Counted from the stretch's first letter, positions 1 to 7,886 are shown. The stretch: 22,876 nt of DNA from an uncultured Eubacteriales bacterium (GCA_900548595.1 URLB01000011.1:1-22876); one strand, 5' to 3'. Translations and numbers: made by a program. Notes: generated by a model from the letters alone, not told the origin.

Positions 1-11
1 TCAAATATCAT
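1..11 (-). CDS. Start of an unidentified gene leaving the window (5' end only)
   Basis: On the minus strand an ATG at 11-9 follows a GGAGGT ribosome binding site at 24-19 with 7 nt spacing, and a good promoter lies further upstream (88-116). Only the first codons (Met-Ile-Phe) are visible, so nothing can be said about function. An 11-bp sequence covering the start is repeated upstream at 29-39. Confidence 0.5.
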
Positions 12-87
12 GATATATACCTCCATCATCAAATATCATTTTTTCAAAATTATATCATCGGATAAAAAACCCGACAACTTCTCAATC

Positions 88-116
88 ATTATAGTGTATC
101 AATTCTTTTATTGCAA
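88..116 (-). promoter_or_regulatory. Sigma-A-type promoter for the gene leaving the left edge
   Basis: On the minus strand TTGCAA (116-111) and TATAAT (93-88) are separated by 17 nt. It lies just downstream of the ABC-F gene and points to the partial gene starting at 11, so that gene is probably not dependent on ABC-F transcription. Confidence 0.6.
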
Positions 117-147
117 TACTTTTAATAAAAAAAGAATAAAGTGACCT

Positions 148-1257
148 TCAGCCCTCCTGAAGCTGAAGCCAGCTCTCATATCGCTGATCAAGATCATCTT
201 TTTTATCAGTAAGAATCTTACTGATTTCCGCCAGCTTCATATGATCTGTGATGACCTCTTCTTTACAGAGCTGATCTTCAAGATCTTTTATTTCATCCTC
301 AAGAGTCTGTATTTCTTTTTCAAGTGCTTCCCTGTGTCTTTTGAGCCGTCTTTCCTCTGCTTCCTTTTCTTTTTGCAGACGCCTTCTTTCAGCAGAAGAC
401 ATCGGAATTTCGCTCTTTTCAGAAAAAATGTCCGCTGCCTCATCTGAAGGCATTCCTCTGGCAGACAATTCTTCCAGATACTTTTTTCCTGATTGTATCT
501 GCTGCTGTTTTTTTTCTATATAATAATCATACGCACCCAGATAATTATCTATTCCCTCAGAGGTAAGCTCTACTATTCTGGTAGGTATTCTGTTGAGAAA
601 ATATCTGTCATGGGATATGATAAGACATGCGCCAGAATAACTTTTTAAGAAATCCTCAAGCCATTGTATGGAATCTATATCCAAATGGTTTGTAGGTTCG
701 TCCAGAAGCAATATATCGGGCTTCATTAAGAGCAGCTTGCCGAGAAACACACGTGTTTTCTGTCCGCCTGAAAGAGTACATACCTGCTGAGAATATTCAT
801 CCTCGGTAAAGCCGAGACCTTTTAATACGCCGTTTATCCTGCTTTTACAGCTGTATCCGTCGGATTCTTCAAACTCATGCTGAAACCTTGCATACTGCTC
901 CATAAATGATGAGTATTCGCTGTCTGATAACGATGACATTTTTTTCTCCATAGAATGAAGTTTTTCTTCCAACTCAAAAATCGACTCGAAAACAGAAAGC
1001 ATTTCTTCATATATCGTTTTTTCCGAACGTATATCGACATTCTGCTCCAGATATCCGATAGTTGTGTTTTTGGGAATATAAAGCTGTCCGTCGTCATAGG
1101 AAAGATTGTCTGTAATAATTTTGAAAAGAGTTGTTTTTCCCGCTCCGTTAACACCTACAACGGCTGCTTTTTCATGCTCTTCAAGATTAAAATTTATTTT
1201 TTTAAGGATTATATCCGTACCGTAACTTTTGGTAATATCCTTACATGAAAGTATCAT
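148..1257 (-). CDS. Half-size ABC-F family ATPase (single ABC domain)
   Basis: This is a soluble ABC-F ATPase, a family that acts on the ribosome in translation factor or antibiotic-protection roles. Residues 1-230 form one nucleotide-binding domain: Walker A GVNGAGKT at 35-42, an inserted arm-like helical segment at about 88-140, signature LSGGQ at 162-166, Walker B with DEPTNHLD at 186-193, and the switch histidine H216. A charged, helical tail (about 289-365) resembles the C-terminal coiled-coil domain of full-length members. Typical ABC-F proteins have two ABC domains and about 500-650 residues; here the second is missing. The front looks like domain 1 (it has the arm), while the segment after SHDRYFL (GIDNYLGAYDYYIEKK) looks like the end of domain 2. 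An internal deletion between homologous domains is therefore the likely origin. The start is supported by a GGAGTG site upstream. There are no membrane segments. Function of the short form is unknown. Confidence 0.85.
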   Translation of the reverse strand: MILSCKDITKSYGTDIILKKINFNLEEHEKAAVVGVNGAGKTTLFKIITDNLSYDDGQLYIPKNTTIGYLEQNVDIRSEKTIYEEMLSVFESIFELEEKLHSMEKKMSSLSDSEYSSFMEQYARFQHEFEESDGYSCKSRINGVLKGLGFTEDEYSQQVCTLSGGQKTRVFLGKLLLMKPDILLLDEPTNHLDIDSIQWLEDFLKSYSGACLIISHDRYFLNRIPTRIVELTSEGIDNYLGAYDYYIEKKQQQIQSGKKYLEELSARGMPSDEAADIFSEKSEIPMSSAERRRLQKEKEAEERRLKRHREALEKEIQTLEDEIKDLEDQLCKEEVITDHMKLAEISKILTDKKDDLDQRYESWLQLQEG

Positions 1258-1282
1258 AATTGTTCACTCCGGTATAATGATA

Positions 1283-1302
1283 TTGTTAAAAAAATTATAA
1301 CA
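1283..1302. promoter_or_regulatory. Possible Rex half-operator / imperfect palindrome in the divergent region
   Basis: A TTGTTAA half-site (1283-1289), identical to half of the clostridial Rex consensus TTGTTAA-N4-TTAACAA, is followed by TAACA at 1298-1302. The second half is 3 bp too far away for a canonical operator. It overlaps the -10 of the ABC-F promoter rather than the rex promoter. Autoregulation by Rex is possible but not established. Confidence 0.3.
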
Positions 1303-1322
1303 GATTGCTCCGGTTATGAAAA
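1294..1322 (-). promoter_or_regulatory. Promoter of the ABC-F gene
   Basis: On the minus strand TTTTCA (1322-1317) and a perfect TATAAT (1299-1294) are 17 nt apart. It is divergent from the rex promoter. Confidence 0.55.
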
Positions 1323-1331
1323 GACTTATCG

Positions 1332-1361
1332 TTGACAATAAACAATCTTCGGTGATATACT
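1332..1361 (+). promoter_or_regulatory. Promoter of rex
   Basis: A consensus TTGACA (1332-1337) and TATACT (1356-1361) are separated by 18 nt, with the rex start codon about 30 nt downstream. This is one of the strongest promoter matches in the window. Confidence 0.7.
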
Positions 1362-1392
1362 ATAGGCAATAAGTGAGTAAGGAGTCTTGTTT

Positions 1393-2043
1393 ATGGATGG
1401 CGAAAAGAAGATATCTAGTGCCGTAATCAACCGATTACCGCGATATTACAGATATTTGGGCGATCTGCTTGAGAACGACATTAACAGAATTTCGTCCAAG
1501 GAACTTAGTGAAAAAATGAACATAACAGCTAGCCAGATTCGTCAGGATCTTAACAATTTCGGAGGGTTTGGTCAGCAGGGCTACGGATACAATGTAGAGT
1601 ACTTATATAATGAAATAAAAAAAATACTCGGTCTTGACAGAGTATATAATCTTATAGTAGTCGGCGGAGGAAACATCGGACAGGCGCTTGTAAATTATAC
1701 AAGCTTTGAAAAAAGAGGCTTTGTAATAACAGCGGTTTTCGATGTTAACCCAAGACTTATCGGAATGTCAATAAGAGGAATAGAGATATACGATGTTGAT
1801 ACAATGGAGGAATATGTAAAAAGCAATAAGGTAGACGTCGCTATTTTGACTCTTCCCAGATCACAGGCTGCAAAAGCCGCTTCAGATCTTGCTTCATGGG
1901 GAATAAAGGGAATTTGGAATTTCTCACATGTAGATTTGGATCTTCCGAAAGATGTTGTTGTAGAAAATGTTCATCTTACAGACAGCCTGATGACATTACT
2001 TTATAAAATAAATGAAGTCAGCAATGAGACGGAACAGAATTAA
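1393..2043 (+). CDS. rex: Redox-sensing transcriptional repressor Rex
   Basis: Rex is a homodimeric repressor that reads the NADH/NAD+ ratio and controls fermentation and other anaerobic genes. Residues 1-75 form the winged-helix DNA-binding domain (with the SQIRQDLNNFGGFGQQGYGY region typical of Rex). Residues 80-205 form a Rossmann domain with the dinucleotide-binding motif GGGNIG at 91-96 and the acidic D118 at the end of the second strand. The length of 216 residues is normal. The ATG at 1393 is preferred to the in-frame TTG at 1387 because the AAGGAG site (1379-1384) lies 8 nt before the ATG but only 2 nt before the TTG. The gene is monocistronic by appearance: own promoter, terminator right after the stop. 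Confidence 0.97.
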   Translation: MDGEKKISSAVINRLPRYYRYLGDLLENDINRISSKELSEKMNITASQIRQDLNNFGGFGQQGYGYNVEYLYNEIKKILGLDRVYNLIVVGGGNIGQALVNYTSFEKRGFVITAVFDVNPRLIGMSIRGIEIYDVDTMEEYVKSNKVDVAILTLPRSQAAKAASDLASWGIKGIWNFSHVDLDLPKDVVVENVHLTDSLMTLLYKINEVSNETEQN

Positions 2044-2055
2044 AATTGATTTTTC

Positions 2056-2080
2056 AGGAGTCTTTAAAAGACTCCTTTAT
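2056..2080 (+). terminator. Intrinsic terminator after rex
   Basis: Perfectly complementary arms AGGAGTCTTT (2056-2065) and AAAGACTCCT (2067-2076) are followed by a short T-rich tail. It begins 12 nt after the rex stop codon. Confidence 0.75.
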
Positions 2081-2155
2081 TTGTAACGGACAAAACGGAC
2101 TTTATTTTAAAGAAGTATTAAAAAAACAGAAAAAATGATTAAAAATGTTTACTGT

Positions 2156-2184
2156 TTGTAAAAATGGTTATAAAATAGTACAAT
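2156..2184 (+). promoter_or_regulatory. Promoter of the macro-domain gene
   Basis: TTGTAA (2156-2161) and TACAAT (2179-2184) are 17 nt apart, about 50 nt before the start codon. Confidence 0.55.
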
Positions 2185-2235
2185 AAAGATATAGTGCAGA
2201 AGCTGTTGGCTGCATAAAAAGGAGGAAAAAGAGCT

Positions 2236-2754
2236 ATGGGCAAATTTTCGGTTGTGAAGGGCGACATTGTAAAGTCAAAAACAGATGCAATTGTAAATGC
2301 TGCGAATACGTCTCTTTTGGGCGGCGGAGGTGTAGACGGCGCTATCCATAAAGCGGCCGGAAGAGAACTTTTGGAAGAATGTGAGAAGCTGAACGGATGC
2401 AATACCGGAGAAGCAAAAATAACAGGCGGCTATAAACTGTATGCAAAATATGTAATACATACGCCCGGACCTATATGGAGAGGCGGAACAAAAGGAGAAG
2501 CTGAACTTCTGTCCGCATGTTATAGAAATAGTTTGAAATTGGCTTCCGAAAACGGAATTAAAACTATAGCGTTTCCGTCGATAAGCACGGGGGTTTACAG
2601 ATTCCCTGTCGAGCAGGCTGCAGAAATAGCGGTTAACGAGATATTAAACTATTTATACGAACATGACGATATAGAGCAGATTAATATGGTTTGCTATGAC
2701 GATGTAACCTATAAGGCATATAAAAAAGCGTATGAAAACGCTACAGAACAGTAA
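2236..2754 (+). CDS. Macro-domain protein, MacroD/YmdB-type ADP-ribosyl hydrolase
   Basis: A single macro domain fills the protein (172 residues). The MacroD-type signature is complete: GDI at 9-11, NAAN at 21-24, the glycine-rich loop GGGGVDGAI at 29-37, GEAKIT at 58-63, the segment AKYVIHTPGP at 70-79, and the phosphate loop STGVYRFP at 117-124. Proteins of this class remove the acetyl group from O-acetyl-ADP-ribose and mono-ADP-ribose from acidic residues; the in vivo substrate here is not known. GGAGGA at 2221-2226 lies about 9 nt before the ATG. It has its own promoter and terminator and no ADP-ribosyltransferase or sirtuin neighbour, so nothing marks it as part of a toxin or signalling pair. 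Confidence 0.93.
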   Translation: MGKFSVVKGDIVKSKTDAIVNAANTSLLGGGGVDGAIHKAAGRELLEECEKLNGCNTGEAKITGGYKLYAKYVIHTPGPIWRGGTKGEAELLSACYRNSLKLASENGIKTIAFPSISTGVYRFPVEQAAEIAVNEILNYLYEHDDIEQINMVCYDDVTYKAYKKAYENATEQ

Positions 2755-2761
2755 AAATTAA

Positions 2762-2790
2762 AAGCAGGGGAGTTCCTCTGCTTATTTTTA
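2762..2790 (+). terminator. Intrinsic terminator after the macro-domain gene
   Basis: A stem formed by AAGCAGGGGA (2762-2771) and the region TCCTCTGCTT (2774-2783), with one G-T pair, is followed by ATTTTTAT. Confidence 0.65.
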
Positions 2791-3356
2791 TATGTAAAAT
2801 TTTAAGGGGTTTTGTTTGAACTTTATGTTAAATATATAAATACAGCGTAGATTTAAAATAATATAAAATTTGTTTACAATAAATTATATGAATAGTTATG
2901 TAAACCATTATGCATATTAATGTTTTTTTTATTAACAGTTTATACCCAGGGATATGCACATCAAAAAAGGCTAAAAAATAAGGTTATACACAGGGTTATA
3001 AACATTATCCACAGATTTTTATTGAACAATATGGAAATATAACGGTTTTAAACAGAGAAAATGTCGATGATATAAAGCCAGTAAATTAAAGGTTTTTTCT
3101 TTTGTTCATAATAACAATAGAAATACAGTTTAAAGATTTTGACGAATTATGTAAAGTTGACAGTTAATTTTAAATAAAAAATATTAAATTAATTTAATTT
3201 ATTATGTGAAAATAAAAAAAGGATTTTCGATTATTTTACAGAATATATATTATATAAAGACAAATATTACAGGATAATATAAGTTTATACAGGCATGAAT
3301 ATAAAAAATATATTCCGGCCGTTTTATTATAGTATCACCCGAAGGGAGTTGTTATT
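2791..3356. other. Long AT-rich gene-free region upstream of hpf
   Basis: About 570 bp have no convincing coding frame. The region is very AT-rich, especially 3160-3320. The only clear structure is the DnaA-box cluster at 2940-3013. A TTGACA at 3157-3162 has no well-spaced -10, and several TATA-like runs (3247-3258, 3325-3333) lack a -35, so the hpf promoter could not be placed. No riboswitch or structured RNA was recognised. The hpf ribosome binding site GAAGGGAG is at 3341-3348. Confidence 0.7.
2940..3013 (+). promoter_or_regulatory. Cluster of DnaA boxes
   Basis: Five 9-mers on the same strand fit or nearly fit the DnaA-box consensus TTATNCACA. Two are exact: TTATACACA (2984-2992) and the high-affinity form TTATCCACA (3005-3013). 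Three have one mismatch: TTATACCCA (2940-2948), ATATGCACA (2952-2960) and TTATAAACA (2996-3004). Start-to-start spacings are 12, 32, 12 and 9 bp. AT-rich DNA follows on the right. It could be a replication origin element, a DnaA-titrating or reactivating cluster, or DnaA control of hpf. dnaA itself is not in the window. Confidence 0.65.
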
Positions 3357-3896
3357 ATGCGTTACAACATCAAAGGTAAAAACATGGAAATCGGCGACAG
3401 GACAAGGGAGAAGGTAAGCGCTAAGCTTGACAGAGTTAAAAAACTTTTTCCCGAGGATTCGGAAGCAGTTGTTTTAATCAAGAGTGAAAAATTGGAGTAC
3501 GTTGTTGAGGTAACAATACCTATGGCAAAGCGAGTTGTCAGAGCAGAAGTTTCGGCGGACGATATGATGGCTGCTGTTGACAAGGCTGTTGATATTATTG
3601 AAAGACAGATAGTAAGATACAAAAAACGTCTTAAATCTCAGATGAGAAGAAACGCCGTATTTACGGCGGAATACGATTCTATACCTGTTCCGGAAGAGTC
3701 TCTTGATGAAGAGCCTTTATATAAAATCGAGAAGAGCAAACGCTTTGAAGTCAGACCGATGTCGGCAGAAGAAGCCGTTATGCAGATGGAGCTTTTGGAT
3801 CACAGTTTCTTTGTATTCAGAAATGATTCTACGGAGCTTATAAATGTAGTTTATAAAAGAAAAGACGGTTCCTTCGGATTAATAGAGCCGGAATAA
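3357..3896 (+). CDS. hpf: Long-form ribosome hibernation promoting factor HPF
   Basis: Long HPF binds the small ribosomal subunit at the tRNA/mRNA path and dimerises 70S ribosomes into inactive 100S particles in starvation. Residues 1-100 form the ribosome-binding HPF/RaiA (S30AE) domain, including the basic segment RYKKRLKSQMRR around 92-103. After a linker, residues 122-176 form the C-terminal dimerisation domain (pattern RFEVRPMSAEEAVMQMELLDHSFFVFRN is split over 124-151). The 179-residue length is normal for the long form. The gene stands alone between the DnaA-box gap and its own terminator, directly upstream of secA, a neighbourhood common in Firmicutes. Confidence 0.96.
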   Translation: MRYNIKGKNMEIGDRTREKVSAKLDRVKKLFPEDSEAVVLIKSEKLEYVVEVTIPMAKRVVRAEVSADDMMAAVDKAVDIIERQIVRYKKRLKSQMRRNAVFTAEYDSIPVPEESLDEEPLYKIEKSKRFEVRPMSAEEAVMQMELLDHSFFVFRNDSTELINVVYKRKDGSFGLIEPE

Positions 3897-3911
3897 AATA
3901 TAGTTTATCGG

Positions 3912-3940
3912 AAAATGCGTCGGAAACGGCGCATTTTTTT
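3912..3940 (+). terminator. Intrinsic terminator after hpf
   Basis: AAAATGCGTC (3912-3921) pairs with GGCGCATTTT (3928-3937) with one T-G pair, and the T-run extends to 3940. Confidence 0.85.
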
Positions 3941-4029
3941 GCATTTATTTACCTTATATATATGTATTCCGTTTAAATTTCTGATTTTTACTTTAAATTT
4001 TTCTTAATATCAAAGTTTTTATTGCTACG

Positions 4030-4058
4030 TCTTTATAAATCTGATAAACTAGTATACT
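4030..4058 (+). promoter_or_regulatory. Probable secA promoter (-10 clear, -35 weak)
   Basis: TATACT at 4053-4058 is a good -10. The hexamer 17 nt upstream (TCTTTA, 4030-4035) is a poor -35. It lies 55 nt before the start codon in the gap after the hpf terminator, where a promoter is expected. Confidence 0.35.
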
Positions 4059-4113
4059 GTGGATGGACTATGTAGAAATACGATAGTATAAATATAAAGA
4101 GGTGCACAGTTAA

Positions 4114-6690
4114 ATGAGTTTACTGGAAAAGATATTCGGAAATTACAGTGAAAAAGAATTAAAAAAGATAAATCCAATTGTAGATAAAGTTGAAAGTTAT
4201 GACAGCGCTATGCAGGCTCTTTCCGATGAAGAGCTCAGAGCAAAGACAGATGAGTTTAAAGCAAGATTGGCAAATGGAGAAACGCTTGACGATCTCCTTC
4301 CCGAGGCTTTTGCGGCAGTCAGAGAGGCTGCTTGGCGAGTAAGAAAGATGAAGCCTTTCAGGGTACAGTTAATAGGCGGCGTTGTTTTGCACCAGGGACG
4401 TATTTCGGAGATGAAAACAGGCGAAGGAAAAACGCTTGTAGCCGTTATGCCGGCATATCTTAACGCACTTGAAGGCAAAGGAGTTCATATCGTAACCGTA
4501 AACGATTACCTTGCAAGCCGAGACGCCGACTGGATGGGAGAAATATTCCGCTTCATGGGACTCAGCGTAGGCTGTATTTTAAATAACCTTACGAGCGCAG
4601 AAAGACAGGCAGCATACGCCTGCGATATTACTTACGCTACAAATAACGAGCTTGGCTTCGACTACCTTAGGGATAATATGGTAGTTCGTATTGAAAACCT
4701 TGTTCAGAGAGGTCTTCACTATGCAATAATCGATGAGGTTGACTCAATACTTATCGACGAAGCCAGAACACCGCTTATCATTTCGGGAAGCGGTTCAAAG
4801 TCAACACAGCTTTACGAAATTGCAGACAGTTTTGTTAAGGCTCTTAAAAAAGGAAAGATATTAAATGAGGATGACGCTCTTAATCCTCTTATAAAAGAAG
4901 AGATAAAAGAAGAAGGAGATTTTGTTGTCGATGAAAAAGCAAAGTCCGTTACTCTTACGCAGCAGGGCGTTGAAAAGGCCGAAAAATTCTTTAATATCGA
5001 AAACCTTTCCGACCCGGAAAATATTGAAATTCTTCATCATATTAACAACGCTCTTAAGGCAAACTATAATATGTTTAAGGACCAGAACTATGTTGTACAG
5101 AATGATGAAATATTAATAGTTGATGAATTTACAGGCCGTATAATGCCAGGCAGAAGATATTCCGACGGACTCCATCAGGCTATTGAAGCAAAGGAACATG
5201 TTAAAGTTAAAAGAGAAAGCAAAACGCTTGCAACTATAACATTCCAGAACTTTTTCAATAAGTACGATAAAAAATCAGGTATGACGGGTACTGCTCAGAC
5301 AGAGGAAGCGGAATTCAGAAACATATACAACATGGACGTTGTATGTATACCTACCAATAGACCTGTATTAAGACAGGATAAGACAGACGTTGTTTATACA
5401 ACCGAAGCGGGAAAGTTCCGTGCGGTTGTTAAGGAAATAAAAGAAGCGCATGAAAAGGGACAGCCTGTTCTTGTCGGTACAATAACAATTGAAAAGTCCG
5501 AATTATTAAGCTCTATGCTTAAGAGAGAGGGAATACCTCATCAGGTACTTAATGCAAAGTATCATGAAAAGGAAGCTGAAATAATAGCGCTTGCAGGACA
5601 GAAAGACGCTGTTACAATAGCGACAAATATGGCAGGACGTGGTACAGATATCCAGCTTGGCGAAGGTGTAAAGGAACTCGGCGGTCTTAAAATAATCGGT
5701 ACAGAAAGACATGAATCAAGACGTATAGACAATCAGCTGAGAGGCCGTGCAGGACGTCAGGGAGACCCCGGTGAATCACGATTCTTCATATCTATGGAAG
5801 ACGATCTTATGCGACTTTTCGGATCGGATAAGACTAAAGACATGGTTGAAAAAATGGGCATAGGCGAGGACGAACCCATAGAACACGGTATGCTTTCAAA
5901 GGCAATCGAAAGCGCTCAGAAAAAAGTAGAGGGCAACAACTTTGCCGTTCGTAAACGACTGCTTGAATACGATCAGGTTATGAACGAGCAGCGTGAGATT
6001 ATATACGGCGAGAGAAAAAGAGTACTTATGGGCGAAAACCTTCGCGATTCCATACAGACTATGATTGACCAGATTGTTGACAGAACGGTTGATAAATATA
6101 TTGCCGACGATACGCCTGTAGACAACTGGGATATGATAGGATTTAACGAAGGAATACATGAAATTATACCTCTTAAGGGTAATTTCCTTATCCCCGAGGA
6201 CAAAAAGAGTTCTGTAACAAAAGAAAGTTTCGGCGGCGATATCAAAAAGATTGCCCACAGACTTTATGAACTTAAAGAACAGGAAATAAATGATGATGAA
6301 AAGATGAGAGAACTTGAGCGTGTTATAATGCTTAAGGTTATCGATTCAAGATGGATGGATCATATTGACGATATGGACCAGATGAGACAGGGTATCAGCC
6401 TCCAGTCATACGCACAGAAAGACCCTCTTATAGAGTATAAATACGCAAGTTATGATATGTTTGAGGAAATGAGCAACAGTATTCAGGCTGATACAGTTAA
6501 GACTTTATATCGTGTAAGAGTTGTTACGGAAGCAAAACGTGAGGAAGTAGCAAAACCGATGTTTACAAACAAAGATGATTCCGTTGCCGCAAAACCGGTA
6601 CAGAGAAAGACCGCAAAAGTCGGAAGAAACGACCCTTGTCCTTGCGGAAGCGGAAAGAAGTATAAAAATTGCTGCGGAAGAAACGCTTGA
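4114..6690 (+). CDS. secA: Protein translocase ATPase SecA
   Basis: SecA drives unfolded preproteins through SecYEG using ATP. The 858-residue length is typical. Visible landmarks in order: Walker A GEGKT at 103-107, the DEVD box at 207-210 followed by SILIDEARTPLIISG, the preprotein cross-linking region from about 220, the second helicase motif set including AGRGTDIQLG and the LRGRAGRQGDPG motif of NBD2 near 530-555, the helical scaffold and wing domains, and the C-terminal zinc-binding tail with CPCGSGKKYKNCC at 842-854 (ligands C842, C844, C853, C854 or equivalent), which contacts SecB or ribosomes in other species. The site AAGAGGTG (4097-4104) is 9 nt before the ATG. prfB follows after 24 nt, so the two are probably cotranscribed. 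Confidence 0.99.
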   Translation: MSLLEKIFGNYSEKELKKINPIVDKVESYDSAMQALSDEELRAKTDEFKARLANGETLDDLLPEAFAAVREAAWRVRKMKPFRVQLIGGVVLHQGRISEMKTGEGKTLVAVMPAYLNALEGKGVHIVTVNDYLASRDADWMGEIFRFMGLSVGCILNNLTSAERQAAYACDITYATNNELGFDYLRDNMVVRIENLVQRGLHYAIIDEVDSILIDEARTPLIISGSGSKSTQLYEIADSFVKALKKGKILNEDDALNPLIKEEIKEEGDFVVDEKAKSVTLTQQGVEKAEKFFNIENLSDPENIEILHHINNALKANYNMFKDQNYVVQNDEILIVDEFTGRIMPGRRYSDGLHQAIEAKEHVKVKRESKTLATITFQNFFNKYDKKSGMTGTAQTEEAEFRNIYNMDVVCIPTNRPVLRQDKTDVVYTTEAGKFRAVVKEIKEAHEKGQPVLVGTITIEKSELLSSMLKREGIPHQVLNAKYHEKEAEIIALAGQKDAVTIATNMAGRGTDIQLGEGVKELGGLKIIGTERHESRRIDNQLRGRAGRQGDPGESRFFISMEDDLMRLFGSDKTKDMVEKMGIGEDEPIEHGMLSKAIESAQKKVEGNNFAVRKRLLEYDQVMNEQREIIYGERKRVLMGENLRDSIQTMIDQIVDRTVDKYIADDTPVDNWDMIGFNEGIHEIIPLKGNFLIPEDKKSSVTKESFGGDIKKIAHRLYELKEQEINDDEKMRELERVIMLKVIDSRWMDHIDDMDQMRQGISLQSYAQKDPLIEYKYASYDMFEEMSNSIQADTVKTLYRVRVVTEAKREEVAKPMFTNKDDSVAAKPVQRKTAKVGRNDPCPCGSGKKYKNCCGRNA

Positions 6691-6714
6691 TAGATTTAGT
6701 AAGGAGTTATTGTG

Positions 6715-7815
6715 ATGTTTGAACTTGACCAGATAGGAAATGAATTATCGCCCTATGAAGATAAGCTCAAAGATATGGGAAAGCTTTTGGGCGTTGAAGA
6801 GGCTAAAGAAAAAATAGCCGAGTTGGAGGAGATTTCTGCCGACCCTGAATTCTGGAACGATATGGCGAAAAGCCAGAAAACAATGCAGACTATAAAAGGT
6901 CTTAAAGATAAGGTCAACGGCTATGAAAATCTTGTTTCTAAATACGAGGATATATATACTCTCATAGAGATGGGACAGGAAGAAGAGGACGCGGATATTC
7001 TTGAAGAGGTTAAGCAGGAATCCGAAGAGTTTAAGGAAAATTATGAGAAGCTGAGAATAGCTACTCTTCTTGACGGAGAATATGATAGAAACAACGCCAT
7101 TGTAACACTGCATGCCGGTGAAGGCGGAACGGAAGCATGCGACTGGGTAAGTATGCTCTACCGTATGTATACAAGATGGGCAAATAAAAAAGGCTTTTCA
7201 CTTGAAACTTTGGACTATCTGGACGGCGATGAGGCAGGTATCAAGTCTGTAACATTCCAGGTTAACGGAGAAAATGCCTATGGCTATCTTAAATGTGAAA
7301 AGGGAGTACATCGACTTGTACGAGTTTCACCGTTTGACTCATCGGGAAGAAGACATACGTCTTTTGCAAGCTGCGACGTAATGCCGGAAATAGATGACGA
7401 TGTGGAAATCGAAATAAAGCCCGACGATATCCGTGTTGATACTTACCGCGCCAGCGGAGCGGGCGGACAGCATGTCAATAAAACATCTTCGGCTATACGT
7501 ATTACGCATTATCCTACAGGCGTGGTTGTACAGTGCCAGAACGAACGAAGCCAGTTCAGCAACAAAGATATGGCAATGAGAATGCTCAAGTCCAAACTCC
7601 TGGAACTTAAAATAGAGGAAAATATGAAAAAGCTTGCTGAAATAAGAGGCGACGTAAAGGAAAATACATGGGGAAGCCAGATACGTTCCTATGTATTTAT
7701 GCCGTATAATCTTGTTAAGGATGTTAGAACCGGAGAAGAAACAGCTAACGTTTCGGCAGTTATGGACGGAGAAATCGACAGATTTATAAACGCATATTTA
7801 AGTTGGATACACTAA
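6715..7815 (+). CDS. prfB: Peptide chain release factor 2 (no frameshift site)
   Basis: RF2 recognises UGA and UAA and triggers peptide release. The RF2-specific stop-reading motif SPF is at 205-207 and the catalytic GGQ at 250-252 (in GAGGQHVNKT). Length is 366 residues. In most bacteria codon ~25 is a UGA that needs a programmed +1 shift; here the frame is open throughout, reading Lys-Leu-Leu-Gly at that place (AAG CTT TTG GGC), so this gene has lost or never had that autoregulation. ATG at 6715 is preferred to the GTG at 6712 because AAGGAG (6701-6706) is 8 nt before it. It follows secA closely, a classic secA-prfB pair, and ends before a strong terminator. Confidence 0.98.
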   Translation: MFELDQIGNELSPYEDKLKDMGKLLGVEEAKEKIAELEEISADPEFWNDMAKSQKTMQTIKGLKDKVNGYENLVSKYEDIYTLIEMGQEEEDADILEEVKQESEEFKENYEKLRIATLLDGEYDRNNAIVTLHAGEGGTEACDWVSMLYRMYTRWANKKGFSLETLDYLDGDEAGIKSVTFQVNGENAYGYLKCEKGVHRLVRVSPFDSSGRRHTSFASCDVMPEIDDDVEIEIKPDDIRVDTYRASGAGGQHVNKTSSAIRITHYPTGVVVQCQNERSQFSNKDMAMRMLKSKLLELKIEENMKKLAEIRGDVKENTWGSQIRSYVFMPYNLVKDVRTGEETANVSAVMDGEIDRFINAYLSWIH

Positions 7816-7886
7816 AATCCATATTAGATTAAATCGGGATTACTCTGACAAGTGTGTAAAAATCGATAAAGAGCTAAAAAGAATCG

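Noticed and set aside
2940..3013. Declaring the DnaA-box cluster to be the chromosome origin
   Set aside because: dnaA/dnaN are not nearby, no DnaA-trio was recognised, and gene directions (rightward from 1393, leftward after 17859) do not point to divergence at this site.
3271..3303. A SigH-type promoter for hpf (AGGATAA ... GAAT)
   Set aside because: The spacing between the two elements is several bases too long and the -10 context is wrong.
2791..3356. A structured raiA-type RNA upstream of hpf
   Set aside because: The region is too AT-rich and shows no series of GC-containing paired elements.
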